Below the pieces are notes generated by a model. It saw nothing but the letters and a program-made list of their open reading frames with translations, was not told where the DNA came from and ran no database searches. From Gammaproteobacteria bacterium (lineage in GTDB: Bacteria > Pseudomonadota > Gammaproteobacteria > Competibacterales > Competibacteraceae): 64,000 nt of DNA. The position numbers and the translations under genes are program-made. Where the stretch lies: positions 310,001 to 374,000 of the forward strand of contig JACKNC010000001.1 in NCBI GenBank assembly GCA_024235095.1. Direction: 5' to 3'. Shown one piece after another: positions 36,587-45,489 of the stretch. Every line of letters starts with the position of its first letter. Within the stretch, counting starts at the first letter, position 1.

Positions 36587-37558
36587 TTAACTTATTGTTT
36601 CCCATTGCCAAGCATGAGCGATAATCGTCGCCAGATCGGCGTAACGCGGCGTCCAGGCCAGTTCCGCTTTCGCTTTTCGTGAATCGGCGACCAAGCGAGC
36701 CGGATCGCCAGGCCGGCGTTGGCCGTATTGCACTGGAATATCGCGTCCGGTCACCGTGCGAGCGGTTTCAACGACTTCCTGTACCGAGAAACCGTTGCCG
36801 TTACCCAAATTATAGGCAACGCTGTCCGCGCCATCCCACAAGCGCTGTAAAGCCAACAAGTGCGCTTCGCACAGATCATTGACGTGAATGTAATCGCGGA
36901 TGCAAGTTCCGTCCGGGGTGTCGTAATCCTTGCCGAATACAGTGATATGCGGCCGGCGACCGCTGGCGGCTTGCAGCGCCAAGGGAATGAGATGCGTTTC
37001 CGGGTCATGCCGTTCGCCCAGTTCGCCTTCGGGATCGGCGCCGGCGGCGTTGAAGTAACGCAGGCAGACTGATTTCAGCTCATAGGCCGTGTCGTAATCC
37101 TCCAGGATCTGCTCGACCATCCACTTGCCGCGCCCGTAGGGATTGATCGGTTGTTTGGGATGCTCCTCATCGATTGGAGTTCGCACTGGCTCGCCGAAGA
37201 TCGCAGCGGTGGATGAGAAGATGAAGTTGTTTACCCGCCGCGCTACCAGCACATCCAGCAGATTCTGGGTCTTAAATACATTGTTACGGTAATACTTGGC
37301 TGGATCGCGCACCGATTCGCCGACCTGGATATAAGACGCGAAATGCATGACGCCATCGAAACAGGTTTCCCGGCACACTTCATCCAGAATATCCCGCTCA
37401 AACAGATCGCCTAGTACAAATCGCACGCCCTTTGCCACCGCGTTTCGATGGCCGGTAGACAAATTGTCTAGCACGGTCACCTCGAACCCGCGTTGAACCA
37501 GTAATTTCACCATGTGGGAGCCGATATACCCCGCCCCACCGACGACAAGTACATGCAT
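36587..37558 (-). CDS. galE: UDP-glucose 4-epimerase
   Basis: 323 residues of the extended SDR family, interconverting UDP-glucose and UDP-galactose in the cytoplasm. It has the NAD-binding GGAGYIGSH at the N terminus, DNLSTGHRNAV, HFASYIQVGESVRDP, the active-site YGRGKWMVE (Tyr-x3-Lys), NAAGADPEGELGE and the C-terminal DYIHVNDLCEAHLLAL. Length is slightly below the E. coli enzyme. It provides UDP-galactose for surface glycans. It stands apart from other sugar genes here, lying 33 bases behind the GGDEF-EAL gene end on the same strand. Confidence 0.93.
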   Translation of the reverse strand: MHVLVVGGAGYIGSHMVKLLVQRGFEVTVLDNLSTGHRNAVAKGVRFVLGDLFERDILDEVCRETCFDGVMHFASYIQVGESVRDPAKYYRNNVFKTQNLLDVLVARRVNNFIFSSTAAIFGEPVRTPIDEEHPKQPINPYGRGKWMVEQILEDYDTAYELKSVCLRYFNAAGADPEGELGERHDPETHLIPLALQAASGRRPHITVFGKDYDTPDGTCIRDYIHVNDLCEAHLLALQRLWDGADSVAYNLGNGNGFSVQEVVETARTVTGRDIPVQYGQRRPGDPARLVADSRKAKAELAWTPRYADLATIIAHAWQWETIS

Positions 37559-37711
37559 CGTCCTTTCCTCGCTAGTGCGCCAAAATTAAAAATTACTGAG
37601 TTGATTTAGCATAAACTGAAGTTACAGCCGATCGTTTCCTCTATCGCTCCTCTGCACGATACGCTCTAAATTTATTATCCTTACATCCTTCATCCTTCAT
37701 CCTTTGAGAAC

Positions 37712-38104
37712 ATGCTTATGCCTCGTGAAATCATCAAGACTGATCAAGCCCCGGCCGCCATTGGCGCCTATTCCCAGGCAGTCAAGGTCGGCGACACGGT
37801 TTATCTGTCCGGCCAGATTCCCCTTAATCCGGCGACCATGCAGTTGGTAGAAGGCGGCATAGAGGCGCAGATTCGCCAAGTGTTCGATAATCTGGCGGCG
37901 GTAGCTCGCGCTAGTGGCGGCGGCCTGGCGGATACGGTCAAGCTCAATGTTTTCCTGACCGATCTCAGCCATTTCGCCCTGTTGAATCAGATTATGGCCG
38001 AATATTTCCAGGAGCCTTATCCGGCGCGGGCGGCGATTGGCGTTGCTGCCCTACCGCGCAGCGCGCAGGTGGAAATGGACGCGGTATTGACGCTCAGCGC
38101 GTAG
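37712..38104 (+). CDS. ridA: RidA family reactive-intermediate deaminase
   Basis: About 130 residues (YjgF/YER057c/UK114 family). It hydrolyses 2-aminoacrylate and related imines released by PLP enzymes. Visible motifs are AIGAYSQAVKVGDTVYLSGQ, KLNVFLTDLSHFALLN and the signature YPARAAIGVAALPRSAQVEM, with the substrate-binding Arg present. Two start codons are possible (37712 and 37718). It is a single-gene unit between divergent galE and convergent genes. Confidence 0.95.
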   Translation: MLMPREIIKTDQAPAAIGAYSQAVKVGDTVYLSGQIPLNPATMQLVEGGIEAQIRQVFDNLAAVARASGGGLADTVKLNVFLTDLSHFALLNQIMAEYFQEPYPARAAIGVAALPRSAQVEMDAVLTLSA

Positions 38105-38140
38105 CATCGACCTAAAAATCACCCATGCCATCAACTCCCA

Positions 38141-39463
38141 TTAATCAACACGCGGTTTGCCATTCAGCCGCCCGCTTTTCATGCGTTTCGGGTCGAAAAA
38201 CCTGGAGTTCACGATTTCGGCGGCGGCAATGGCAAAGTTCAGGTTCTGGCCCACCTTAGAGCCGAGCGTGGCGATGCCGATGACCGTGCCATCCCGCAGC
38301 AAGACCGGTCCGCCGCTGTTACCGGGACTGATCGGTGCGGAAATCTGGATGTAACGCACCCCATCAATCTCGCGCAAACCACTGATGATACCAGTGGAAA
38401 ACGTCCCTTCCAAACCATAGGGATTGCCGATCACGAAAACATCCAGACCCACCAGATCCCGGTTGTAGGTTTCATTCAGCACCAGGCTGTCCCGAGTCTT
38501 CAGCGAAGTCGCTAGAAGCGCCAGATCCGGGGTTTTGCTGCGGCGGCGCACCTCGGCCCTCGATTCCTGATCGCCGCAGCGCACCGCCAGATTTTCCGCT
38601 TTCTCGATCACATGGCTGTTGGTCATAACCAATCCATCTGTGGAAACCAGCAATCCGCTGCCCAGGTTAGCAGTTTTACCATTCTGGAAAGTGACGATGA
38701 GACAGGTCAACGGGATGGCGTGTCGATAAACTTTCTGTCGGGGACTTTCCGTACTGCTACCCTCGGTTCGAACAATCTCCCCCGGTTGCGGATCGGGAAG
38801 CGGCGCCTGGACAGGACGACCGGTTTCTCCTGGATTGTTGGACGCGCCAGGGGAAGCGGTTGTAGCGGAGATCGCTCGCAAGGCTTGCAATGCGCCGATA
38901 CGCACCTTATCCGTCTCATGGGTCGTAGCCAATTGCCGTAATTGCGCAGCCATGCGCGGTTGATCCTGAGCAAACTGGTAGGCATTAATCAGCGCGCCCG
39001 TCGCTCTTTGGGCGTCCCCCAGCTGACCGTAAATTTCCCCCAGCGTCAGCCAATGCGTTGCCTGCGCTGGCGCTAGAGAAAGCGCATAGACCGCCAGGCG
39101 TTCCGCTTCCCGCGGGCGGTTCAAGCGCAAATAGGTTAACGCGAGAGACCCGGCGATATCCGGATCGGCAGGGTCGGCGATGAAGGCTTGGCGGAATGCG
39201 GATAAAGCGCTTTTGAGGTTTCCGCGCCCGAGGTTCTCCTGACCCTGCTGGCTGAAGGACCGCGCCTGTTGAAGATCGCCAGGTTCTGGCTGACGCAGAC
39301 TGCCTAGCAATTCGTGGAAAGTTTGTACGCTGGCCATATCCCCGGCAAGCGCGTGAATGATCATCTGCTGGACATGATAATCAAAGGTTTCGTACTGGCC
39401 AGCCACAGCCGGTCGCAACGCCAAGGCGATCGCCAGCGCCAATATTTTAAGCAGGACGCGCAT
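38141..39463 (-). CDS. TPR protein fused to trypsin-like (S1C, HtrA-like) serine protease
   Basis: 440 residues. A signal peptide (LLKILALAIALALRPAVAG) precedes TPR units (GNLKSALSAFRQAFIADPAD, ATHWLTLGEIYGQLGDAQRA), a Pro-rich linker, and a protease domain with His in VMTNSHVIEKAE, Asp in KTPDLALLATS and Ser in PISPGNSGGPVLL. All three catalytic residues are present. No PDZ domain follows, unlike DegP. The TPR half is paralogous to the next gene (39479-40141). It acts in the periplasm. The TPR may recruit substrates or partners. Confidence 0.88.
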   Translation of the reverse strand: MRVLLKILALAIALALRPAVAGQYETFDYHVQQMIIHALAGDMASVQTFHELLGSLRQPEPGDLQQARSFSQQGQENLGRGNLKSALSAFRQAFIADPADPDIAGSLALTYLRLNRPREAERLAVYALSLAPAQATHWLTLGEIYGQLGDAQRATGALINAYQFAQDQPRMAAQLRQLATTHETDKVRIGALQALRAISATTASPGASNNPGETGRPVQAPLPDPQPGEIVRTEGSSTESPRQKVYRHAIPLTCLIVTFQNGKTANLGSGLLVSTDGLVMTNSHVIEKAENLAVRCGDQESRAEVRRRSKTPDLALLATSLKTRDSLVLNETYNRDLVGLDVFVIGNPYGLEGTFSTGIISGLREIDGVRYIQISAPISPGNSGGPVLLRDGTVIGIATLGSKVGQNLNFAIAAAEIVNSRFFDPKRMKSGRLNGKPRVD

Positions 39464-39478
39464 GACGTGTTGATAACA

Positions 39479-40141
39479 TTACTTGAACAGGGCCGGATTG
39501 GGCGCTAGGGGCGGGACAATCGCAGGTTGTGCAGGCAGATGGTACAAATGCAGAGTTTCCAGGGCGGCGTTGCGCAAGGCATCCACTGCTTCATCTTCAG
39601 CGATATAACGCAAAATTTCCTCGGCTTTCATTGGATTCTGTGCATAAAGATAGGTATTAGCAAGCGCCCCTACCGCTCGGCGCTGGTCGTTCTGGAGACC
39701 GTAAATCTGCGCCAACTGAAACCAAGCGCCCGCCCGAGTCGGCTCCAGCGACAGGGCTTGTTGCAAGGCGCGCTCCGCATCAATGAATCGGTTAAGCTTG
39801 CGGTAGAGCAGGCCCAGATGGTTGAAAGCTTCCACATGGCCAGAATCGTCCTGAACCGCCTGCTGAAAAGCCTTTAACGCCTCGTCCAGCCTATCCTGTT
39901 GTAAAGCGGCCTGTCCCCACTGGACGGAAGCATTAGCCGCCGCTGGATCGAGCGCTGTCGGTCGCGAGTTCTGCTCCAACATGCGCTGCATGGTCTGCAC
40001 GCCTTGCTGATTGCCGGCGGCGGCCAGGTCGATCATCTGCTGCACGAAAAACCGGTTGCGTTCACTGTCTTGAGCAAATACCAGGCTAATACAGAAACCC
40101 GCCGCCAGGAGCGAAATGAACATCAGCCAGACATTTCTCAT
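39479..40141 (-). CDS. secreted TPR protein
   Basis: About 220 residues: signal peptide (LMFISLLAAGFCISLVFAQ) and TPR units (DRLDEALKAFQQAVQDDSGH, RFIDAERALQQALSLEPTRA, AWFQLAQIYGLQNDQRRAVG). It matches the TPR half of the protease gene downstream: both share VQQMI..A.AG and the order of repeats. ATG 40141 is chosen because the signal peptide starts there, after GGAAAG; the frame stays open upstream to 40237 without such a site. It is probably co-transcribed with the protease gene (15-base gap). Confidence 0.82.
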   Translation of the reverse strand: MRNVWLMFISLLAAGFCISLVFAQDSERNRFFVQQMIDLAAAGNQQGVQTMQRMLEQNSRPTALDPAAANASVQWGQAALQQDRLDEALKAFQQAVQDDSGHVEAFNHLGLLYRKLNRFIDAERALQQALSLEPTRAGAWFQLAQIYGLQNDQRRAVGALANTYLYAQNPMKAEEILRYIAEDEAVDALRNAALETLHLYHLPAQPAIVPPLAPNPALFK

Positions 40142-40214
40142 AACTGTCTTTCCGCATGGAAACCGGACAAATTCAAGAGCAACTCCTGGTTTCCATTCCT
40201 GATGCCTGGAACCT

Positions 40215-40715
40215 TTACAAGCCCTTGATCGCGTCATACTGCCGCTCCAGGCTCAATTGGCGGGTCTCAGCCTGTTGGACCGAAAGCTGACCTTGTTCAA
40301 GTTGAACTTCAAACTGCTGGATATTGCGCGTTAGTTGCTGTTGTTGGCGACGCAGTTCCACAGTCTTTTGTTCAGTTATGGATTTGGAGCGGCGCAATTC
40401 ATTGATTCGGTTGGCCAGCGCCCGGTTTTTCGCTTTGAGCGAGGCCAATTGCCAACGCTGCGCAGCAACATCCTCGGCTTTCATCTGTCGCTCGGCTTCC
40501 AGATATGCGCCCTCTTCCCGCAGGGCGCGCAACTCGTTCAAGGTTTCGTCGCGTTCTCCCTGCAATTCCTGTTGACGCATTTCATAGTCACCCGCCGCTA
40601 GTCCATGTACGCCGCCGAAGAAACCACCGGTGCGCGGATCGTTGGTTGGATCGGTCGCGCAAGCGCTCAGGATAAGAAGGCTCAGGATACTGCTGGAAAT
40701 AGTCAAGTTCTTCAT
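40215..40715 (-). CDS. coiled-coil lipoprotein
   Basis: About 166 residues. The lipoprotein signal MKNLTISSSILSLLILSAC ends in the lipobox LSAC. After a short Gly-rich segment the rest is one long coiled coil (QQELQGERDETLNELRALRE to QLSLERQYDAIKG). ATG 40715 has AGGAGG 9 bases upstream (40725-40730); ATGs at 40721 and 40724 are too close to it. The architecture parallels the next upstream lipoprotein gene. It may form a periplasmic rod or spacer, though no partner is identifiable. Confidence 0.8.
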   Translation of the reverse strand: MKNLTISSSILSLLILSACATDPTNDPRTGGFFGGVHGLAAGDYEMRQQELQGERDETLNELRALREEGAYLEAERQMKAEDVAAQRWQLASLKAKNRALANRINELRRSKSITEQKTVELRRQQQQLTRNIQQFEVQLEQGQLSVQQAETRQLSLERQYDAIKGL

Positions 40716-40785
40716 TGGCATCAACCTCCTGCTTCCGGCTTCTTTTCAGCAAGAGCAAGGTCTTTCGGAAGCATGCTGGATTGGT

Positions 40786-41457
40786 TTATATGGATAGATT
40801 GTCATAAATTTGATGCAGACTAGCGACGTTTTGGCTTGATTGCTCCTCAGCCTGGCGAAGTTGCACTAAATTGGTTTCTAGTTGCCGGGTGTATTGATCC
40901 TCGTTTCCACGCTTCTGCCGCGATTCCTGGTAAACCTGCTGGGTATCGGCCAACTGTTTTTCAGTAAGCGACTGGACCTTCTTGGCTTTGGCGAGTTGCT
41001 GTTCCAGGCTGGTTTTTTGCCGGGCCAGAGCATCGCGGGAAACCTGGCCCGCCCGATACTCCTGCGCCAGGCGGCGCGACTCACGATCCAGTCGGGCGAT
41101 TTCCTGATAGAGCTGACGGTTCTGCGCATCGGCTTCCACAATAAAATCCTGGTTGCGTTGAATTTCCGCGATCAGGAAATCTTCTTCGGTGGCGTACTGG
41201 GCCTTGCGTTCGGCGATGGAACTGCCGATGCCCGCGCCAATGATGCCGCCGGCCGCGGCGCCGATCAGAGCGCTCCTTCTGTTGTCACCCATCGCTGCGC
41301 CGAGCAATCCCCCCACGAGAGCGCCGACCATGGCGCCCTCGGCAACAGTTTGCTGCTGATCATTCATTGTCCCATCGGGGTTGGTGGCGCAGGCCGATAA
41401 CAGGGCGGTGATGAGAAGGGTGACAATCATCGGTCTTGTTAATTCGGGAATAAACAT
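40786..41457 (-). CDS. glycine-zipper coiled-coil lipoprotein
   Basis: 223 residues. The signal TRPMIVTLLITALLSAC ends in the lipobox LSAC. A glycine-zipper segment follows (GAMVGALVGGLLGAAMG, ALIGAAAGGIIGAGIGSS), then a long coiled coil (LYQEIARLDRESRRLAQEY to DNLSI). ATG 41457 follows AGGAGA. The glycine zipper suggests insertion in or packing against a membrane, as in SlyB/YMGG-type proteins. It heads a minus-strand run of four envelope genes ending at 38141. Confidence 0.82.
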   Translation of the reverse strand: MFIPELTRPMIVTLLITALLSACATNPDGTMNDQQQTVAEGAMVGALVGGLLGAAMGDNRRSALIGAAAGGIIGAGIGSSIAERKAQYATEEDFLIAEIQRNQDFIVEADAQNRQLYQEIARLDRESRRLAQEYRAGQVSRDALARQKTSLEQQLAKAKKVQSLTEKQLADTQQVYQESRQKRGNEDQYTRQLETNLVQLRQAEEQSSQNVASLHQIYDNLSI

Positions 41458-41750
41458 TTTGTGTCTCCTGGAAAAACTTTATTCTGTTAAATCGCTGGTT
41501 ATGATAGTGTCTTGATGAAAGTTGCTCATTGAGAGAAAAATCATCATATACATATTTTGACGCTCTGCTCGATGCGCAGGTTCATCAGGAAGGGAAGCGC
41601 GCCAGACTGAATAAAGGAGCCAGAAACGGTATCGTTCAGGCGGATTCAGAGGGGATTGGATGGATAAGGATGGGTGGGGATGGTGCCGGGTTACCTGGGG
41701 CCAGCGCCCCAGGTTGACAAGATATCGCGCTGCTGATTTGGAGCAACGGT

Positions 41751-42362
41751 CTATTCCTGCTGAACGGTCACTAATCCCTTGGGCTGACTAGCGTAGTAGG
41801 CGGCCAGATCGGCGATATCCTGTTTTGACAGCGGCTTGGCCATCCCACTCATAATAGGGTTCTTGCGCTTTCCTGACTGATAGTGTTGCAGGACCGTCCG
41901 CAGATAGTCCTCATGCTGGCCAGCCAGCCTTGGGTAAATAGGGGCGTTGCCGTTGCCGTCCGCGCCATGGCAGGCAACGCAGGTCGTGTTTTTGGCCTTA
42001 CCGGCAGCGACATCGCCTTGCACGGGATAAGGCGCAGCGGCCGACTCGAAACTGGCCAGGTAAGCAGCGATATCCTGCATATCCTGTTCACTGAGCTGGA
42101 AGGCGTTGGCATGCATGGTCGGGTGTGTGCGCTCGCCCGCCTGGTAGGCTTTGAGCGCGGTCACGATATACTCCGCTTTCTGGCCGCCCAGTCGGGGTAC
42201 ATGATAAGTCGGGTACGCATTGGTATAGCCCGGAATGGCATGGCAACCGGCGCAGGTAGCGAACTTGGTCTTGCCGGCTTGAGGATTGCCGGCGGCCTGG
42301 GCGACGCCAGCCAAGCCGCAAATCATCAGGATGGCAAAAGGCCGCAGTAGGGATCGGGTCAT
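41751..42362 (-). CDS. diheme cytochrome c (c4 type)
   Basis: 203 residues: signal peptide (LLRPFAILMICGLAGVAQA) and two class I c-type domains with heme motifs CAGCH and CVACH. Likely axial Met residues are in THPTMHANAF and KNPIMSGMA. Tandem duplication of the monoheme fold is typical of cytochrome c4, a periplasmic electron carrier to terminal oxidases. ATG 42362 follows GAGGACC. No oxidase or other redox gene is adjacent. Confidence 0.9.
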   Translation of the reverse strand: MTRSLLRPFAILMICGLAGVAQAAGNPQAGKTKFATCAGCHAIPGYTNAYPTYHVPRLGGQKAEYIVTALKAYQAGERTHPTMHANAFQLSEQDMQDIAAYLASFESAAAPYPVQGDVAAGKAKNTTCVACHGADGNGNAPIYPRLAGQHEDYLRTVLQHYQSGKRKNPIMSGMAKPLSKQDIADLAAYYASQPKGLVTVQQE

Positions 42363-42523
42363 GGTGGTCCTCGTGTGGAAGGTCTTTGGATTTGGTTCTA
42401 AAACCAGATAAAACTAGCTGGTATAGGGACAGATATCAATCATTAATGCCGAATTCCCGCACTTTTCTCCACAACGTGGCGCGGCTGACGCCCCGCATTG
42501 CCGCCGCTTGGTCGCTTTTTCCT

Positions 42524-43698
42524 CTAGTGGGCTGACACAGAAGTTTTGACAGGTTCAGAGGTTTCTAGGTCCACCGGGGTTTCAGAAGATTTCAAGGGAG
42601 GATAGAGGCGCTTGAGTTTGACCCGGGCCAAGTCGGTGCCGAACTGCCAGTGGATTTTGGTCTGACGTAGGTTGCGTGGGCCTTGCCAAGCGGCGATTTC
42701 CTTCCGCAAAGTTTCGAGGTTCGCAATGCGGCGATTCAAACACTGGCCGGCGAGAACAGCGAACTCACATTCCGCCATATTGAGCCAACTGCCATGCTTG
42801 GGGGTGTAATGAAATTCGAGCTTGCGGGTGATCCGGCGGGCTTCCTCTGGAGAAAAGACACTATACAAGGCCGCAGGAGTGTGGGTATTGAGGTTATCCA
42901 CGACCAACCGGATTCGCTCCGCCTTCGGAAAGTACACATCAACGAGTTGCTGCATTTGCTGGGCAAAATCGCGTTTGGTGCGCTGTTTCGTGACATTAAC
43001 ATGACGCCACCCGCGCAAGGGTTGTACGAATAGAAATAAATTGGCGGTGCCTTCGCGTTTGTATTCACAGTCATAGCGCGCCGGTTGACCCGGGCGGGCG
43101 GGTTGAGGACAGCGGGTTTCGCTGGTCAATTGCACCGGACTTTCATCGAAGCACACTTGGGGGTATTGAGGATCATCGGGTTCGGCGTACAGGTCCAACA
43201 CATCCTCCATATGCCAAACATAATCGGGACTGACACTGGGAATACACCATTCTTGACGTTGCCAGGGTTTGAGGTCGTTTTTTTAAGGATGCGCCGCACA
43301 CTCTCACGGGAAATGGCTTCGATGGGCCGGAGTTCCATGAAGCGGTCCGCTAACAATTGGAGAGTCCACTGACAACGGCCAGCGGGCGGGGTACTACAGG
43401 CCAAGGCGACCAGAAAGGCGGCCTGTTTGCCGGTCAAGGCCGGGGGCAAACCGACTCGTGGCCGCTCGCTTAACGCCGCCAGCAACCCTTCGTCGACAAA
43501 CCGTTGACGGGTACGATGAACGGTCGAAATCCCCAAGTGAAGGCTTTGGGCAATGGCCTCATCCGTCGCCCCTTCCGCAGCCTGCAGCAACACATGGGCA
43601 CGGGCAACCTTGCGCGCCGCTGCCTTGCCTTTATGAATGACCTTCAGCAGGTCTTCCCGCTCCTCTTCAGTTAGATCAACCAGATACTTGTGGGCCAT
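42524..43698 (-). CDS. IS630-family transposase, copy 1 (two frames, -1 frameshift)
   Basis: DDE transposase made from two frames. The first (43126-43698, about 190 residues) begins after AGGAGG and carries helix-turn-helix motifs (DEAIAQSLHLGISTVHRTR). The second (to 42524, about 228 residues in its longest open frame) carries the DDE residues in CFDESPVQL, LVVDNLNTHTP and NMAECEFAVL. A -1 slip on A7 (43278-43284) gives one protein of about 391 residues, with the joint LKKNDLKPWQRQEW typical of unbroken family members. The stop codon TAG consists of the flanking TA plus one host base. Confidence 0.9.
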
Positions 43699-43771
43699 GG
43701 TGATTCCTCCTGTTGATCTCAACCATAGGGCACCCACCGCTACCTGTCAAAACTTCTGTGTCAGCCCACTA
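42525..43771 (-). mobile_element. IS630-family insertion sequence, copy 1
   Basis: A 1,243-bp element (42527-43769) flanked by duplicated TA (42525-42526 and 43770-43771), the IS630/Tc1 target signature. Perfect 28-bp terminal inverted repeats begin GTGGGCTGACACAGAAG. It carries one transposase in two overlapping frames. Copy 2 (55979-57225) has the same length and encoded proteins and lies in the opposite orientation. It is inserted in the helix-turn-helix region of a regulator remnant. Confidence 0.95.
43278..43284 (-). other. A7 slippery site for programmed -1 frameshift (copy 1)
   Basis: Seven A on the transposase strand. A -1 slip here moves the ribosome from the helix-turn-helix frame to the DDE frame and restores the family-consistent joint. 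Confidence 0.75.
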
Positions 43772-43993
43772 GCCTGGCTCAAGGCGTCAAGGATACGTTT
43801 TTTCCAGACAGCCGGCATCGACTCGCGCACATTCGCGTCAGGCGCAGCTTCGCTAAATGCGTTAGAGCGCTTGATCAGACAGGCCGGCAGATCGTCAATT
43901 CCTGTTCCTGGCAAGCGGCTTGAGTAGCCCTCAGCTCCCTTGTAATTACTGGGTTTCCATGCGCGAAGACACGCTGATTTTTCAGGTAATAAA

Positions 43994-44021
43994 TTGATAA
44001 TTAGATATTTTTATATAGAAT
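43994..44021 (+). promoter_or_regulatory. probable sigma70 promoter of rpe-gph-trpE
   Basis: TTGATA (43994-43999) and TAGAAT (44016-44021) each match consensus at 5 of 6 positions, with a 16-base spacer in an AT-rich stretch. It is about 110 bases before rpe. Confidence 0.55.
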
Positions 44022-44130
44022 TAAGCTAAACTAGTGTTCTCAGTACCTATGAGACGAATTATCTGTCTAAGGAAACTACGGTTAACTGATCGACCTGCCC
44101 ACTGGAAATTCTTTAAGGTAGCAACTCCTT

Positions 44131-44805
44131 ATGCACAATTATTTGATTGCTCCGTCCATCCTGTCCGCCGATTTCGCCCGGTTGGGCGAGGAAGTCGACG
44201 CCGTACTGGCGGCGGGTGCGGACTGGGTGCATTTCGATGTGATGGACAATCATTACGTCCCTAATCTGACCGTCGGCCCTATCGTGTGCGCGGCGCTGCG
44301 CAAGCACGGCGTCACTGCGCCGATTGACGCCCATCTGATGATTAAACCGGTGGATCGTATCATCCCCGATTTCGCTGCCGCCGGCGCGACCTACATCACC
44401 TTTCACCCAGAAGCCAGCGACCATATCGACCGTAGTCTGCAACACATCCGTGATTGTGGTTGTCAATCCGGCCTGGTTTTCAATCCCGCCACGCCGCTGG
44501 ATTGCCTGAAATACGTGATGGACAAGGTTGACATGGTGTTGTTAATGGCGGTCAATCCCGGTTTCGGCGGTCAGAGTTTCATTAACGGCACCTTGAGAAA
44601 GTTGCGTGAAACACGGCGCTTGATTGATGAAAGCGGTTGCGCGGTGCGCCTGGAAGTGGATGGCGGCGTCAAAATCGACAACATCCGCGCCATTGCCGAA
44701 GCAGGCGCTGACACCTTCGTGGCCGGCTCGGCCATTTTCAATACCCCCGACTATTCAGCCACTATTGCCGCCCTGCGCGCGGAATTGGCCAAGACAGACA
44801 GCTAA
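44131..44805 (+). CDS. rpe: ribulose-phosphate 3-epimerase
   Basis: 224 residues, a TIM-barrel enzyme interconverting ribulose-5-P and xylulose-5-P in the pentose phosphate and Calvin cycles. Motifs are IAPSILSADFARLGEEV, the metal-site VHFDVMDNHYVPNLT, DAHLMI, MAVNPGFGGQSFI and LEVDGGVKIDN. ATG 44131 starts at MHNYLIAPSIL, the usual family N terminus. It begins a three-gene run with gph and trpE, spaced 3 bases and then overlapping by 4. Confidence 0.96.
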   Translation: MHNYLIAPSILSADFARLGEEVDAVLAAGADWVHFDVMDNHYVPNLTVGPIVCAALRKHGVTAPIDAHLMIKPVDRIIPDFAAAGATYITFHPEASDHIDRSLQHIRDCGCQSGLVFNPATPLDCLKYVMDKVDMVLLMAVNPGFGGQSFINGTLRKLRETRRLIDESGCAVRLEVDGGVKIDNIRAIAEAGADTFVAGSAIFNTPDYSATIAALRAELAKTDS

Positions 44806-44808
44806 ATC

Positions 44809-45489
44809 ATGTTCAAAAACATCACGGCGCTTTTCTTCGATCTCGATGGGACCCTGGTGGACAGTGTCCCCGACTTGACCGCAGCGGTAAATGTCATGCT
44901 GCGCCAACTGGGCCTGCCCGCGCGCGAAGAAGATCAGGTGCGCACCTGGGTCGGCAACGGCATGGATAACCTGATTCGCCGCGCCCTGGTGGGGGAGATG
45001 GACGCCAGCCAGGCCGATCCTGAATTGTTCATTCGCGCTAAGCCCTTGTACAAAGCGGCCTACGCTGAACATATCAGCGTCTATAGCGCGCTCTATCCGG
45101 GCGTTCACGACGGACTGGCCGAATTGCATGGCATCGGTTTCCCCATGGCCTGCGTCACCAACAAACCGGCGGAATTCGCGCAACCCCTACTGGATCGACT
45201 GGGCATCGGCGCATTCTTCGCCACGGTCGTTGGCGGCGAATGCGCGCCCAAGCCCAAGCCAGCCCCTGATTCGCTAATGCTGTGCGCTGAACGCTTGGGC
45301 ATCGCCATTGAACAGGGCTTGATGGTCGGCGATTCGCTGAACGACGTGGGCGCCGCGCGCAACGCCGGTTGTCCGGTGGTTTGCGTCCCCTACGGCTATA
45401 ATCATGGTTATGATATCCGCGACGCTCAGCCGGACGCGGTGATTGACTCCATTACCGAATTACCTGCGTTGCTTGCTACTAACCCATGA
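44809..45489 (+). CDS. gph: phosphoglycolate phosphatase
   Basis: 226 residues of the HAD superfamily. It has the nucleophile motif FFDLDGTLVDSVPDL, motif II ACVTNKP, and motifs III/IV with KPKPAPDSL and MVGDSLNDVGAARNAG. It removes 2-phosphoglycolate. The cap domain is of the helical type (LPAREEDQVRTWVGNGMD). It lies 3 bases after rpe and its stop overlaps the trpE start (ATGA), as in many gammaproteobacteria. Confidence 0.93.
   Translation: MFKNITALFFDLDGTLVDSVPDLTAAVNVMLRQLGLPAREEDQVRTWVGNGMDNLIRRALVGEMDASQADPELFIRAKPLYKAAYAEHISVYSALYPGVHDGLAELHGIGFPMACVTNKPAEFAQPLLDRLGIGAFFATVVGGECAPKPKPAPDSLMLCAERLGIAIEQGLMVGDSLNDVGAARNAGCPVVCVPYGYNHGYDIRDAQPDAVIDSITELPALLATNP

Larger units (their letters stand above)
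42436..43975 (-). pseudogene. remnant of a sigma54-type regulator, split by an IS630 element
   Basis: Right of the IS, the minus strand reads IDDLPACLIKRSNA then VWKKRILDALSQA. Left of it, it reads KSDQAAAMRGVSRATLWRKV then REFGIND and stop (42436-42438). Deleting the IS with one TA joins these as ALSQARGKSDQAAAM, the Fis-type helix-turn-helix that ends sigma54-dependent activators. Upstream, an HGNPVITREL segment in another frame recalls the PGNVREL motif, so an earlier frameshift exists. The AAA+ and sensor parts are missing by about 43975. So the gene was already truncated, and the IS then broke its DNA-binding end. Confidence 0.75.

Noticed and set aside
41529..41717. 62-codon frame in the intergenic region before the cytochrome gene
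   Set aside because: No ribosome site, no hydrophobic or conserved pattern, and atypical composition for a gene here.
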